Below, piece after piece: positions 1 to 8,619 of a stretch of DNA of 47,610 nucleotides. The notes below the pieces were generated by a model. That model saw nothing but the letters and a program-made list of their open reading frames with translations. It did no database searches and was not told the DNA's origin. Source of the DNA: Sphingobacteriales bacterium TSM_CSM. GTDB lineage: Bacteria; Bacteroidota; Bacteroidia; Chitinophagales; UBA2359. The stretch is taken from contig MTCR01000072.1 in NCBI GenBank assembly GCA_002212725.1, forward strand, positions 1 to 47,610. Direction: 5' to 3'. A program made the translations under genes and the position numbers. Position 1 is the stretch's first letter. Every line of letters begins with the position of its first letter.

Positions 1-829
1 ATTTTTTACAATTTTCAAACGCCTCTCTTGCTTTTTCTTTTTGCCCCATGGCTGCGTAGGCTTCGCCAAGATAGTAGTAGGCTTCGGCATTGGTGGCATC
101 TTTGCGCAAAACGGTTTGAAAACGGTTAATGGCCTTGTCAAACTGTCCCGACATAACAGACATTCTTCCCAATGACAGGTTGGCGCCTACATGGGTAGAG
201 TCTTTTGCGGTAACTTCTCTAAGCATCATTACCCCTTTCATAACCATTGGCGGCATATTGGGGTAGCCGTCGAAATAGCAGTTGGCCAAGTTTACCTTTA
301 CTTCGGTTTGCGAAGTGTCGAAACGGAGGGTTTTTTCGTAGGCATCAATGGCGTTTTCAATCAAATACACGCGCATAGTTGAGTCGGCAGCTATCTGAAA
401 AGCATCGGCCTGCCTGTTTGCGGCTTCCAGCCAGTTGTTTTGGGTTGAGTCTGTTTGAGCTATGAGGCGGTAATAATATGCTCCCAGTTCAATATATCTT
501 TCTTTTTCCCAAAGCCGGGCAATTTCTTTCAATGCACGGGTTTTAGCGGCTGCATCGGGGCTGTTTTGTGCTTTTGTTTCCCAATAGGTAATGCTGTCGG
601 CGCCGGCTTTACTAATTTTGGTTTTCATGTTTTGGGCCAGTTGCGCCATATTTAGCTGTGTTTTACCAGCCGTGGGCAGCGAGTCTGCAACAGAGGCAGA
701 CATGCCTGCAGCAGACATTGGGTTATCTGTGGCAGGAGTGTTGGTGGTTCGCTGTCCTAAAAAATACAAAGCAAGTACCAGCGCTGTGCAAATAATAACA
801 AGGGTGGTTTGTCCTTTATGAAAGGTCAT
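1..829 (-). CDS. TPR-repeat membrane-anchored protein (C-terminus cut by window edge)
   Basis: An open frame of 276 codons runs from an ATG at 829 to the window edge with no stop, so the C-terminus is missing. The start MTFHKGQTTLVIICTALVLA gives one hydrophobic segment (about residues 8-24), which suggests a signal anchor. A low-complexity Ala/Ser/Thr linker follows. From about residue 110 on there are helical TPR-like units, including a late one with the pattern NAEAYYYLGEAYAAMGQKEK. Such proteins are scaffolds without catalytic activity, and the partner is unknown. It lies 119 bases downstream of the HU gene on the same strand and may be co-transcribed with it. TPR architecture is well supported; a specific role is not. 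Confidence 0.8.
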   Translation of the reverse strand, partial: MTFHKGQTTLVIICTALVLALYFLGQRTTNTPATDNPMSAAGMSASVADSLPTAGKTQLNMAQLAQNMKTKISKAGADSITYWETKAQNSPDAAAKTRALKEIARLWEKERYIELGAYYYRLIAQTDSTQNNWLEAANRQADAFQIAADSTMRVYLIENAIDAYEKTLRFDTSQTEVKVNLANCYFDGYPNMPPMVMKGVMMLREVTAKDSTHVGANLSLGRMSVMSGQFDKAINRFQTVLRKDATNAEAYYYLGEAYAAMGQKEKAREAFENCKK

Positions 830-948
830 GGCGTAAAGATTAATTATGGTCGGCGGTAAACTGTTTGTGCAATACGGTTTTTTTCAGGGTTCTGCCAATT
901 GACTTTAAAAACCTTTTCTGCAAGTTTATTGGGTTGTTGTTAGTTGCA

Positions 949-1269
949 TTATTTTTTGCCGGGAGCAGCGGGTTTTCTCTTTTTTCCGCTTTTGCTTTTT
1001 TTTATAGATTCTACAAAAACTTTGGCGGGTTTAAAAAACGGTATATGTTGTTCGGGTATTTCTATTACCTCATTTTTGGTTATGTTTCGGCCTATTTTTT
1101 TTGCCCGCTTTTTGGTTACAAAGCTGCCAAAACCCCGTATATAAACATTTTCTCCTACCGAAAGCGATTCTTTCACTTCCTTAAAAAAGGTTTCTAATGA
1201 CACCAGCACATCTACTTTGGAAATGCCGGTTTTTTCTGAAATTTTCATGATTAAATCTGCTTTTCTCAT
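949..1269 (-). CDS. HU/IHF-family DNA-binding protein
   Basis: This 106-residue protein has the whole HU/IHF fold: the N-terminal dimerisation helices (MRKADLIMKISEKTGISKVD), the GFGSF turn before the DNA-binding arms, and the arm region ending FFKPAK. The usual RNPxTG arm-tip motif is changed to RNITKNE. A Lys/Arg/Pro-rich tail of about 15 residues (KSGKKRKPAAPGKK) follows the core; such tails are common in Bacteroidota HU proteins and probably add nonspecific DNA contacts. HU bends and compacts nucleoid DNA. The start is the ATG at 1269. A TACCTTTG box at 1413-1420 (minus strand) is a possible promoter. The TPR gene follows downstream. Which HU paralogue this is cannot be decided here. Confidence 0.95.
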   Translation of the reverse strand: MRKADLIMKISEKTGISKVDVLVSLETFFKEVKESLSVGENVYIRGFGSFVTKKRAKKIGRNITKNEVIEIPEQHIPFFKPAKVFVESIKKSKSGKKRKPAAPGKK

Positions 1270-1412
1270 AGTTGCACAATTTGATTGGTTAGTGATATGT
1301 TGTGTTTATGTCAACTTAATTTGTGGTAATGCCTGCTCATATATCCGGTTTGCCTGTTTGGCAGCATGGTTTGGTTTTTGCTGGCGGTTTTAAGCTATGG
1401 CTTATAGCTGTA

Positions 1413-1420
1413 CAAAGGTA
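1413..1420 (-). promoter_or_regulatory. Possible -7 promoter element for the HU gene
   Basis: Read on the minus strand this is TACCTTTG, a full match to the Bacteroidota -7 consensus TAnnTTTG. No clear TTG lies 19-21 bases upstream, so only half of the promoter is supported. It would give a leader of about 135 bases before the HU start. Confidence 0.35.
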
Positions 1421-1655
1421 AAAATGTTTTTTATTGATTTATAGGCATTTGTAAAAAGGTTAAATTTTTATGTTTGCAAATTGCCCCTGTTGTACTGCAC
1501 AAAACAATGTTTAATTGTACGTTGCGGGTACAATATAGTTTTGTTTGGTGCAGCCTGTTGCGGGCAGTTGCAACCTGCATTGCCGGTATGCGCTAACCGC
1601 CATGTTGCTGGTTAAATGCCTGCACAAAATTTATTTGCCTGTTAAATAGTTGCAA

Positions 1656-1698
1656 CCTGCCGCCCTGCACCGTGTCCTCGGCGGTGCAGGGCGGCAGG
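1656..1698 (-). terminator. Perfect 17-bp hairpin downstream of recQ
   Basis: Positions 1656-1672 and 1682-1698 are exact reverse complements (17 bp, very GC-rich, CCTGCCGCCCTGCACCG) around a 9-base loop. The hairpin begins 47 bases after the recQ stop, where a terminator is expected. No T-run follows on the minus strand, so it is not a classical intrinsic terminator. It may instead protect the 3' end or be a REP-like element. Confidence 0.5.
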
Positions 1699-1744
1699 CA
1701 GGCATTTATTTGGGTTTGTTGGGGTTTGCGGTAAGTAGCGGGTG

Positions 1745-3958
1745 TTAATGGGCTACTTCCGAAATAAATTTAATGCGCATGAGCCTTATTTCTTCTTCGC
1801 TGTACTCATTGTCTTCGTTCAGTTCTTTAAGGGCGCCGTCTATGGTATCGGCATTGGTTTGCATAAAGAAATCAAAAAGCTCTTCCTGTGCATCTTGGTC
1901 AAGCAGGTTGTTGAGGTGGTAATCTACATTGAGTTTGGTTCCTGAGTCAACAATTTTTTCAATTTCGGTAATCAGTTCAAACATGGTTAGCCCCAGGTAG
2001 TTGGCAATATTTTCGAGGGGTATTTGTTTGTCAATGTTTTGTATAATGTAGATTTTATCTTTTGACTTGCTGGCCACCGATTTCATTACAAAATCTTCGG
2101 CGCGCATAATGTCGTTTTCCTCTACATATTTTTTTATAGCCTCAATAAACGGGCGTCCGAATTTAAGGTATTTTCCTTTGCTTACGCCGTTTATGCGTTC
2201 CAGTTCTTCGGGGGTAATGGGGTAATAGGTAGCCATTTCCTCCAATGAACGGTCCTGAAACACCACGTAGGTTGGCACTTGTTTCTTTTTGGCTACTTCG
2301 CGGCGCAGGTTTTTGAGCAGGATAAGCAGTGCGGGGTCTAAAACGGCGCCTTTTTGCAGTTGCACATCGGCTTCTTCGGCGGTGGCGGCATCGGTATCAT
2401 AAGATTGGTTAATGGCTATTTTAACAGAGTAGGGGTTTTTCAGGAAATCTTTTCCTTCGGTACTAAGTTTAAGCAAGCCGTATTTTTCAATATCTTTTTT
2501 GAGGAAGTTGCGCAGCAGGGCATGGTTTATAACCGATTTCCAGTACATTTTGTCTTGTTGCTCACCTTTGCCAAAATACTTAAGCTGGTCGTGTCTGAAA
2601 TCAATAATTTCCTGCGTTCTTTTGCCCAGTAAAAATTTGAGCAGGTATTTGCTGTCAAAGTTTTCCTGCAGTTCATTTACGGCATTGAGCACGGTAATAA
2701 TATCGGGGCTTACTTCTACGCGGTCTTTTGGTTGGGTGCAGTTGTCGCAGCCTTTGTTGCAATGTTGCTCGTCATACATTTCGCCAAAATAGTGAAGCAG
2801 AAAGCGGCGGCGGCACGATGCCAGTTCGCTGTAATTTACTACTTCTGCCAAATGCTGTCCGCCCACTTCGCGCTCGGCTACGGTTTTATCGCGCATAAAT
2901 TTTTCCAGCTTGGTCATGTCTTCGTAAGAGAAAAAGCCAACACAGCGGCCTTCCATGCCGTCGCGGCCGGCGCGGCCGGTTTCCTGATAGTAGTTTTCCA
3001 GGCTTTTGGGCATGTTGTAATGTATTACAAAGCGCACATCGGGTTTATCTATGCCCATGCCAAAGGCAATGGTAGCTACTATTACCTGTATTTCTTCCAT
3101 CAGAAACTGGTCCTGAAACATAGAGCGCACCGGCGCTTCAAGCCCTGCATGATAGGGTGCTGCTTTTATGCCGTTGGCGTTCAGAATTTGTGCCAGTTCT
3201 TCGGTGGTTTTGCGGTTAAGGCAGTATATAATGCCCGATTTGTTGGGGTTTTCCTTTATAAAACGGGTAATTTGTTTTATAACCTCGTCTTTTTTGCCTT
3301 TGGGCCTTATTTCGTAATACAGGTTGGGGCGGTTAAAGGAGGAACTGTAAATTTCGGGAGTTTTTAGCTGAAGGTTTTTAATAATATCGTCGCGCACTTT
3401 TGGGGTGGCGGTTGCTGTAAGTGCCATAATAGGGGCATCAATATCAATGGCATCTACCATTTTGCGTATGCGCCGGTATTCGGGCCTGAAATCGTGTCCC
3501 CATTCCGATATGCAGTGGGCTTCATCAACGGCCACAAACGACACTTTCAGTTGTCTGAAAAAATCAATGCTATCTTGTTTGGTAAGGGTTTCGGGGGCAA
3601 TGTACAACATTTTGGTGTGCCCGTTGGTAAGGTCTTCCTTTACCTTTTTGGCTTCGGTACGGCTTAGCGATGAGTTTAAAAAATGGGCTATGTTATCCTG
3701 GCTGCTGTAACCCCGCATTAAATCTACCTGATTTTTCATGAGGGCAATAAGCGGAGAGATAATAAGCGCCGTGCCTTCGCTTAAAATTGCAGGTAACTGG
3801 TAACACAAAGATTTACCGCCGCCGGTGGGCATAATTACCAAAGTGTCTTTGCCTTGCAAGATACTTTTAATAATAGCTGTCTGGTTGCCTTTAAAACCGC
3901 TAAACCCGAAATACTCTTTTAAAGCATTGTGCAATCTGTCTTCTGCAACTGTATTCAT
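1745..3958 (-). CDS. recQ: ATP-dependent DNA helicase RecQ
   Basis: This 737-residue 3'-5' superfamily-2 DNA helicase should act in recombination and repair of stalled forks. Walker A is PTGGGKS at residues 44-50, the DEAH box is at 145-148, and a motif VI-type QETGRAGRDG is present. The RecQ-C-terminal zinc knuckle follows at about 385-415 (SCRR then HCNKGCDNC), then a winged helix and an HRDC domain at about 545-630. About 100 further residues look like the C-terminal helix-turn-helix extension of Bacteroidota RecQ, which explains why it is longer than the E. coli enzyme (about 610). It starts at the ATG at 3958, and its translation ends 475 bases before the HU start. It appears monocistronic, with a strong hairpin after the stop. 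Confidence 0.96.
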   Translation of the reverse strand: MNTVAEDRLHNALKEYFGFSGFKGNQTAIIKSILQGKDTLVIMPTGGGKSLCYQLPAILSEGTALIISPLIALMKNQVDLMRGYSSQDNIAHFLNSSLSRTEAKKVKEDLTNGHTKMLYIAPETLTKQDSIDFFRQLKVSFVAVDEAHCISEWGHDFRPEYRRIRKMVDAIDIDAPIMALTATATPKVRDDIIKNLQLKTPEIYSSSFNRPNLYYEIRPKGKKDEVIKQITRFIKENPNKSGIIYCLNRKTTEELAQILNANGIKAAPYHAGLEAPVRSMFQDQFLMEEIQVIVATIAFGMGIDKPDVRFVIHYNMPKSLENYYQETGRAGRDGMEGRCVGFFSYEDMTKLEKFMRDKTVAEREVGGQHLAEVVNYSELASCRRRFLLHYFGEMYDEQHCNKGCDNCTQPKDRVEVSPDIITVLNAVNELQENFDSKYLLKFLLGKRTQEIIDFRHDQLKYFGKGEQQDKMYWKSVINHALLRNFLKKDIEKYGLLKLSTEGKDFLKNPYSVKIAINQSYDTDAATAEEADVQLQKGAVLDPALLILLKNLRREVAKKKQVPTYVVFQDRSLEEMATYYPITPEELERINGVSKGKYLKFGRPFIEAIKKYVEENDIMRAEDFVMKSVASKSKDKIYIIQNIDKQIPLENIANYLGLTMFELITEIEKIVDSGTKLNVDYHLNNLLDQDAQEELFDFFMQTNADTIDGALKELNEDNEYSEEEIRLMRIKFISEVAH

Positions 3959-4259
3959 AATTCTTATCGTTTAGATAGAACACTGTTTTTAAGTGAGCGG
4001 TGCGCAGTCAAACCCCTCCTGCTTTGTTTGTAAAGCAGGAATCGTTTTTGCCGCTTTGTTAAATGGGACTTACAAGTTAGGAACTTTTGTGTAAATTGTA
4101 TCTTTTCAAAAAAAAGATTGTTAATTTTTTTTGCAAAACAAACTTTTCCAAAAAAGAATGCGAAGTTAGTAATATTTACCCGATAAATAAAGCAGTTTGC
4201 ACAAAAATATGTGCGTTTTCAGGTAAAATAACCCCGAAGCACAATAGTTTTAGGGGGGG
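3959..4259. other. Non-coding stretch between recQ and hutU
   Basis: This is AT-rich and holds no plausible gene. The only structure seen is an 8-bp hairpin (CCTGCTTT at 4018-4025, AAAGCAGG at 4032-4039). It lies about 220 bases past the hutU stop and lacks a T-run on the minus strand. The recQ promoter should be here, but no good TAnnTTTG/TTG pair was found. Confidence 0.5.
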
Positions 4260-5927
4260 TTAGCCAAGCCGTTCTTCCAAATTAAGTCTAAACCGGCGTG
4301 CGGTATCTTTGGCTATGTCGTAACCGGCATCGGCGTGGCGTATTACGCCCATGGCGGGGTCGTTGTGCAATACGCGCGCCAGGCGTTTGGCAGCTTCGGG
4401 GGTTCCGTCGGCCACTATTACCATGCCTGCGTGCAGAGAGTAGCCCATGCCCACGCCGCCGCCATGATGAAACGACACCCAACTGGCGCCGCCGGCGGTG
4501 TTAATAAGGGCGTTTAATATTGGCCAGTCGGCAACGGCATCAGACCCGTCTTGCATGGCTTCAGTTTCGCGGTTGGGCGATGCCACCGAGCCGGTATCGA
4601 GGTGGTCGCGCCCAATAACAATAGGGGCTTTAACTTTGCCCGTGCGCACCAATTCATTAAAAGCCAGCCCGGCCTGTTGTCTTGCGCCCATAGGCAGCCA
4701 GCAAATGCGGGCGGGCAGCCCCTGAAAAGCTATTTTTTCTTGTGCCATTTTAATCCAGCGCACTAATCCTTTGTCGTGCGGAAACAGTTCGAGCAGGGTT
4801 TGGTCGCAGGTATAAATATCCTGTTCATCGCCCGAAAGGGCCACAAACCTGAACGGCCCGGAGCCTTTGCAAAAGAGCGGGCGTATATAGGCCGGCACAA
4901 ATCCCGGAAAATCAAAGGCATTTTGCACACCGCGTTTGTCTTTGGCCTGCCCGCGCAGGTTATTGCCATAGTCAAAGGTAATAGCGCCGCGTGTTTGCAG
5001 CAGCAGCATTTGTTGCACATGTTTTGCCATGGTATCTAAAGACCTGCGGCGGTATTCACCGGGGTTGTTTTCGCGCAGTGCGGGTATTTCTTCACCGGTA
5101 AGGCCTTCGGGAATATAGCTCAACTCATCATGTGCCGATGTTTGGTCGGTAAGCGTATCGGGGGTAATCTGGCGGTCAATGAGGCGTTGCAGCAGTTCCA
5201 CCGCATTGCATACCACGCCAATTGATAGGGCTTTGCCGGCGGCTTTGGCTTGCAGGGCATGGTCAATAGCTTGGTCAATATCGGTAATTTTGCAATCGAG
5301 GTAGCGGGTTTCCAGCCTTTTGTCAATGCGCCATTCTTCTGCTTCGGCAATAAGGGCTACGCCTTCGTTCATGGTAATGGCTAAGGGTTGTGCGCCGCCC
5401 ATACCGCCCAATCCGGCGGTAATGTTCAGGGTTCCCTTCAGGGTGCCGTTATAGTGTATGTCGGCTAAGGAGCGGTAGGTTTCGTAGGTTCCCTGCACAA
5501 TGCCTTGCGTACCTATATATATCCATGAGCCGGCGGTCATTTGGCCGTACATCATGAGTCCTTTTTTTTCCAGTTCGTTAAAGTGCTCCCAGGTTGCCCA
5601 CCTGCCCACTAAGTTTGAGTTGGCTATGAGTACGCGGGGTGCATCGGGGTGCGAGGGCAGTATGCCCACCGGCTTGCCCGATTGTATGAGCAGGGTTTCG
5701 TTTTCGGTTAAATCTTGCAGGGCTTTTACAATCAGGTCAAAAGCCTCCCAGTTGCGGGCTGCTTTGCCGCGTCCGCCGTAAACCACCAGGTCTTCGGGCT
5801 TTTCGGCAACTTCGGGGTCTAAGTTGTTGTGCAACATGCGCAGGGCGGCTTCCTGTATCCAGCCTTTGCAGGTCAGTTGTGTGCCGCGGGGTGCGCGCAG
5901 GTGGGTGTGTATGGGGGTGTTTTGCAT
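4260..5927 (-). CDS. hutU: Urocanate hydratase
   Basis: This enzyme converts urocanate to 4-imidazolone-5-propionate in histidine breakdown, using tightly bound NAD+ as an electrophile. From the ATG at 5927 it is 555 residues, normal for the family. The frame could extend to a TTG at 5945, but that adds six residues with no homology logic, so the ATG is chosen. The N-terminus [13 protein letters not shown], the NAD-binding GLGGMGGAQ (about 172-180), the active-site Cys in ARICW at about residue 409 (Cys410 in Pseudomonas putida) and [11 protein letters not shown] near the end are all present. No other hut gene (hutH, hutI, hutG) lies in the window, so the pathway must be completed elsewhere. 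Confidence 0.96.
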   Translation of the reverse strand: MQNTPIHTHLRAPRGTQLTCKGWIQEAALRMLHNNLDPEVAEKPEDLVVYGGRGKAARNWEAFDLIVKALQDLTENETLLIQSGKPVGILPSHPDAPRVLIANSNLVGRWATWEHFNELEKKGLMMYGQMTAGSWIYIGTQGIVQGTYETYRSLADIHYNGTLKGTLNITAGLGGMGGAQPLAITMNEGVALIAEAEEWRIDKRLETRYLDCKITDIDQAIDHALQAKAAGKALSIGVVCNAVELLQRLIDRQITPDTLTDQTSAHDELSYIPEGLTGEEIPALRENNPGEYRRRSLDTMAKHVQQMLLLQTRGAITFDYGNNLRGQAKDKRGVQNAFDFPGFVPAYIRPLFCKGSGPFRFVALSGDEQDIYTCDQTLLELFPHDKGLVRWIKMAQEKIAFQGLPARICWLPMGARQQAGLAFNELVRTGKVKAPIVIGRDHLDTGSVASPNRETEAMQDGSDAVADWPILNALINTAGGASWVSFHHGGGVGMGYSLHAGMVIVADGTPEAAKRLARVLHNDPAMGVIRHADAGYDIAKDTARRFRLNLEERLG

Positions 5928-6091
5928 AATGATAGCATATAACAAGCGTTACAAATAAAAGTTATAGATGCCGGTAATTTTGTAAAATAAACTGGCGGTA
6001 GCCGTAAAATACGGCTGTTTTACCCTGTGGCATGAACGGTTGTTTGGTTTACCAAAATTCCTGCCGGGCATTTGCGCCTTCCTTTCGGGCA

Positions 6092-6115
6092 GGTAAAGAT
6101 ACTGCCAAATGGCAG
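6092..6115 (-). terminator. Weak hairpin after idi
   Basis: CTGCC (6102-6106) and GGCAG (6111-6115) pair around a 4-base loop 10 bases after the idi stop. On the minus strand they are followed by the T-rich TATCTTTACC. The stem is short, so this is tentative. Confidence 0.3.
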
Positions 6116-6124
6116 AACATGCCG

Positions 6125-6691
6125 CTATTTAAACAACTTTTTTATTGCGTTTACCGACAGCAGGCTTTTATCGGTAAGTTCGAGCAGGGCGGTTTTAAAC
6201 CAGTAGGTAAATTGCTGTGGGTTATCGTTCAGTTCTTTAAACAGTTCGGGTATTGAAATCCAACGCACGGCGTTTACCTCATCGGGGTTAAATTGGGTGG
6301 TATCGCCATCGTAAATACCCACAAAAACGGCATCTAATTCATGCTCTATGAGTTGGGTGGCTTCGTCTTGTGCGCGGTAAATAAACCTGAACACCTCTTT
6401 TAGCGGTGTATCGAAGCCCAGTTCTTCTTGCAAGCGGCGGTGTGCTGCATCTTCTTCGGGTTCGTTGAGGCGGGGGTGGCTGCAGCAACTGTTGCTCCAA
6501 AGCCCGCCAAAATGGTATTTGGTAAAGGCGCGTTGTTGCAGCAGCATTTGACCGTTGCTGTTAAAGATAAAAACGCTGAAGGCTTTGTGCAGCAAGCCTT
6601 TTTGGTGTGCGGCCATTTTTTCTTCGGTGCCCAGCACTTTCCCTTTCTTGTTTACCAGCACAACATATTCGGCGGCAGTATCGGTTGTCAT
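6125..6691 (-). CDS. idi: Isopentenyl-diphosphate delta-isomerase, type 1
   Basis: This 188-residue NUDIX-fold enzyme interconverts IPP and DMAPP, the starting units of isoprenoids. Family hallmarks are seen: LLQQRAFTKYHFGGLWSNSC followed by CSHP (catalytic Cys about residue 70), the NUDIX-like REL-type helix ending RLQEELGF, and the metal/active-site Glu in EHELD (about 117-120). The length is close to E. coli Idi (182). Idi is essential only in mevalonate-pathway organisms but also occurs with the MEP pathway; the window does not show which one is used here. A polyprenyl diphosphate synthase that would use its product lies about 1.9 kb away on the other strand. Confidence 0.95.
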   Translation of the reverse strand: MTTDTAAEYVVLVNKKGKVLGTEEKMAAHQKGLLHKAFSVFIFNSNGQMLLQQRAFTKYHFGGLWSNSCCSHPRLNEPEEDAAHRRLQEELGFDTPLKEVFRFIYRAQDEATQLIEHELDAVFVGIYDGDTTQFNPDEVNAVRWISIPELFKELNDNPQQFTYWFKTALLELTDKSLLSVNAIKKLFK

Positions 6692-7499
6692 AAATTGTTT
6701 ATTTGTATGATGTTTTTAAAATAGCTGCAGGTTCTTATGGCAAGCTATTTAACAGGCAAAGGGGTAAACAAATTTTTGGTTACGGGTTATTTTTTTGTAC
6801 CCAATGTAAACAACAAGTGCTTTTGTAACATTTTCGGGGCAATAAAGTTTTAAAATTGCTAAAGATGTTGTGCCGGCAACCATGCAGCAGGCATGGGTAA
6901 ATTGCCGCCTCGCTTCTGTATATTGCCCCGTTGGGGTTTAGCCAGGACACAGGATAGCAGACACGGGATGTCTGCCAAACATTCTGTATCTGTCATCATT
7001 CATAAGTACACAACTTACCGCTTGCCTCATACGGCTCATACCCACCCGGTAACGCCATACGCCCCCTGCCGGCAAACCCTATAAATCCAAGATTTGGGTA
7101 AATGTGTTCCATTACGAACCTTCATCTGCTGCTTCCACCTGAATACCAAACTTTTTGCCCTTGCACTTTATACAACTCCCGCACACCAATACCAATGGCA
7201 ATGGCAACGGGAGGGAGCAGGTAATTTGTGCTGCGCCATGATTTGTGTATCCGAAGCATTAACCATGTTCGGGAAAAAACTGTGGGTTGGCTAATACCAC
7301 CAACAACACACTTTACAACACTAATCTGAAGGGCAACGAAGCAATAACAAAAATCCGGCAAACAGCCCTGTTTTTGGGTAATTGTTTGCCGGAGTTATGA
7401 TACTGATTAAATTGGGTTAATTGCTAAACCCGCACTGCTGTGCCTAATGACCCAGTTTTCCTGTAAAGGGGGGGTATTGATTTCTTGCAAGAGGGTTGG
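6692..7499. other. 808-base non-coding stretch
   Basis: No frame here has protein-like composition or family character. Visible structure: an 8-bp inverted repeat in the idi leader (AAATAGCT 6719-6726, AGCTATTT 6743-6750); a 6-bp hairpin GCAGAC/GTCTGC at 6957-6975; and a clear terminator at 7345-7392. A small RNA or a decayed gene is possible but not shown. Confidence 0.55.
7345..7392 (-). terminator. Rho-independent terminator of the small membrane protein gene
   Basis: CCGGCAAACA (7355-7364) and TGTTTGCCGG (7383-7392) are perfect 10-bp complements, and CCC/GGG inside can extend the pairing. Read on the minus strand, the hairpin is followed by ATTTTTGTT. It lies about 108 bases beyond the stop at 7500. 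Confidence 0.75.
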
Positions 7500-7919
7500 C
7501 TATTTTTTGCTGCCCATACCCAGTACAAAAGCCACTACAGCGCCAACGGCAGCGCCCATAACAATGCAAACCACCAAATCCATGAGTGTGCCTTGTAAGG
7601 TCATAATATTAGCCGTAGCATACATGATAAAATCGTAATACATACCGACCAGCAGCCCTATAACTGCTCCGGCCTGTGCACCGGTCATCCAGTTAGAAAT
7701 ACCAGCCCAACGGCCAAAAATGTAGGAATACAACATGCCACAACTGAGGTTACCCAAAATGAGTGCCCAAAATACCATTTCATTATCGGGGCGCATAATG
7801 GGAGTGGTATATTGCGGCTCAAAAACACCACGCAAAAGCATGCCGTAAATTATCCACCCTAAGAAAAAAGCAACAACGCCTCCTGCAAGGCCTGCAAGCA
7901 AAATTTTGTTCAAGTTCAT
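7500..7919 (-). CDS. Small integral membrane protein of unknown function
   Basis: From the ATG at 7919 (MNLNKILLAGLAGGVVAFFL) this is 139 residues. The frame reaches back to 8003, but the added 28 residues look like leader. About four hydrophobic segments are seen: residues 7-25, a middle pair around the GNLSCGMLYSYIFGRW region, and a C-terminal pair rich in Gly/Ala/Val ending GMGSKK. Gly-rich helices and a short basic tail suggest an inner-membrane protein. Similar small proteins are common in Bacteroidota, but I know no assigned role. A good terminator follows and a possible -7 box precedes it at 7977-7984, so it is probably a single-gene unit. Confidence 0.75.
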   Translation of the reverse strand: MNLNKILLAGLAGGVVAFFLGWIIYGMLLRGVFEPQYTTPIMRPDNEMVFWALILGNLSCGMLYSYIFGRWAGISNWMTGAQAGAVIGLLVGMYYDFIMYATANIMTLQGTLMDLVVCIVMGAAVGAVVAFVLGMGSKK

Positions 7920-7976
7920 AATTGTTTGATTTAGGAGGTTGGAAAAAAAGAAAATTGACGGCAATGCAGGCTTTTG

Positions 7977-8003
7977 CAAACATAGGCATAACCAAGCCAA
8001 CAA
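7977..8003 (-). promoter_or_regulatory. Possible promoter of the small membrane protein gene
   Basis: On the minus strand, positions 7984-7977 read TATGTTTG, a full match to TAnnTTTG. A TTG (8003-8001) lies 16 bases upstream, somewhat short of the usual 19-21. The predicted leader is about 50 bases. Confidence 0.4.
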
Positions 8004-8426
8004 TACCCGATTTTACCCACTTTGCAGAGCATTTCTATTGCCGCTTTAAATTTAGCTGTTTTATCAAAAACTTGTACCGCCAACAGCATTTATTTTTTAA
8101 AAAATGTAAAAATACTCCTGATATAGCCAAAACATGCTTTATGCATTGGTTGGTGAGGCTATTTTCAGGTTGTTTGGGCAATTGCACTTTGGGTTCAAAC
8201 CGGTGTGCAAGTGCAAGAAATTTCGGTATAAAGGTTGTTTTGCGCCCTCTTACTGCCACATTTCATGCTTTTTACCAATCAAATGTATTTGTGTTTTACA
8301 TTAAAGCCTTGCCGGGTGAGCCGGTATAACCTGAAACATTTACTTGTTTTCATTTGCCAATATATAAAAATAGTTTTAAAATTTAATGCGCAATTATTTA
8401 GGCGTGAAGTTTATTTAGGTGTGCAT

Positions 8427-8446
8427 TTTGTTCATATATGAACAAA
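8427..8446. promoter_or_regulatory. 20-bp perfect palindrome, candidate operator
   Basis: TTTGTTCATATATGAACAAA is perfectly symmetric (10+10). With a 3-base offset the flanks TGCA(T) and TGCA also mirror each other. It lies 174 bases upstream of the polyprenyl synthase start in a long non-coding stretch. The form fits a binding site for a dimeric regulator; which regulator is unknown. Confidence 0.4.
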
Positions 8447-8619
8447 TTTTGCATTAATGTTGGTTTTTTGGACAGAGTTTAGCAGAAAAAAAATGAGCTG
8501 CGGAGTAAACAATGTTGCCTTTGGCCTGTTTAAATGCACATAATATTGTTTAGGGTAAATTGCAGGTTTACCCTTTCCCTCCTTATTTTTTTCAATAACA
8601 GCAAAATTGCTTAACATAT

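Larger units (their letters stand above)
1270..1744. other. Non-coding stretch between HU and recQ
   Basis: No convincing reading frame is present. The stretch holds the possible HU promoter (1413-1420), two copies of the phrase TTGCAACCTGC (near 1568 and 1650), and the perfect 17-bp inverted repeat at 1656-1698 just beyond the recQ stop. Confidence 0.6.
7920..8619. other. 700-base non-coding divergent intergenic stretch
   Basis: This AT-rich region separates the membrane protein (-) from the polyprenyl synthase (+). Frames inside it have unlikely composition and no family signature. It contains the possible minus-strand promoter at 7977-8003 and the 20-bp palindrome at 8427-8446. No strong plus-strand TAnnTTTG box was found. 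Confidence 0.55.

Noticed and set aside
6000-6016. A hairpin AGCCGT/ACGGCT as a terminator
   Set aside because: The T-run follows only on the plus strand, where no gene ends; it is too short to be convincing on the minus strand.
7922-8329. A possible 135-codon gene in the gap before the polyprenyl synthase
   Set aside because: Composition is rich in Cys, Phe and Lys, no family signature is visible, and the frame overlaps the leader and promoter of the neighbouring gene.
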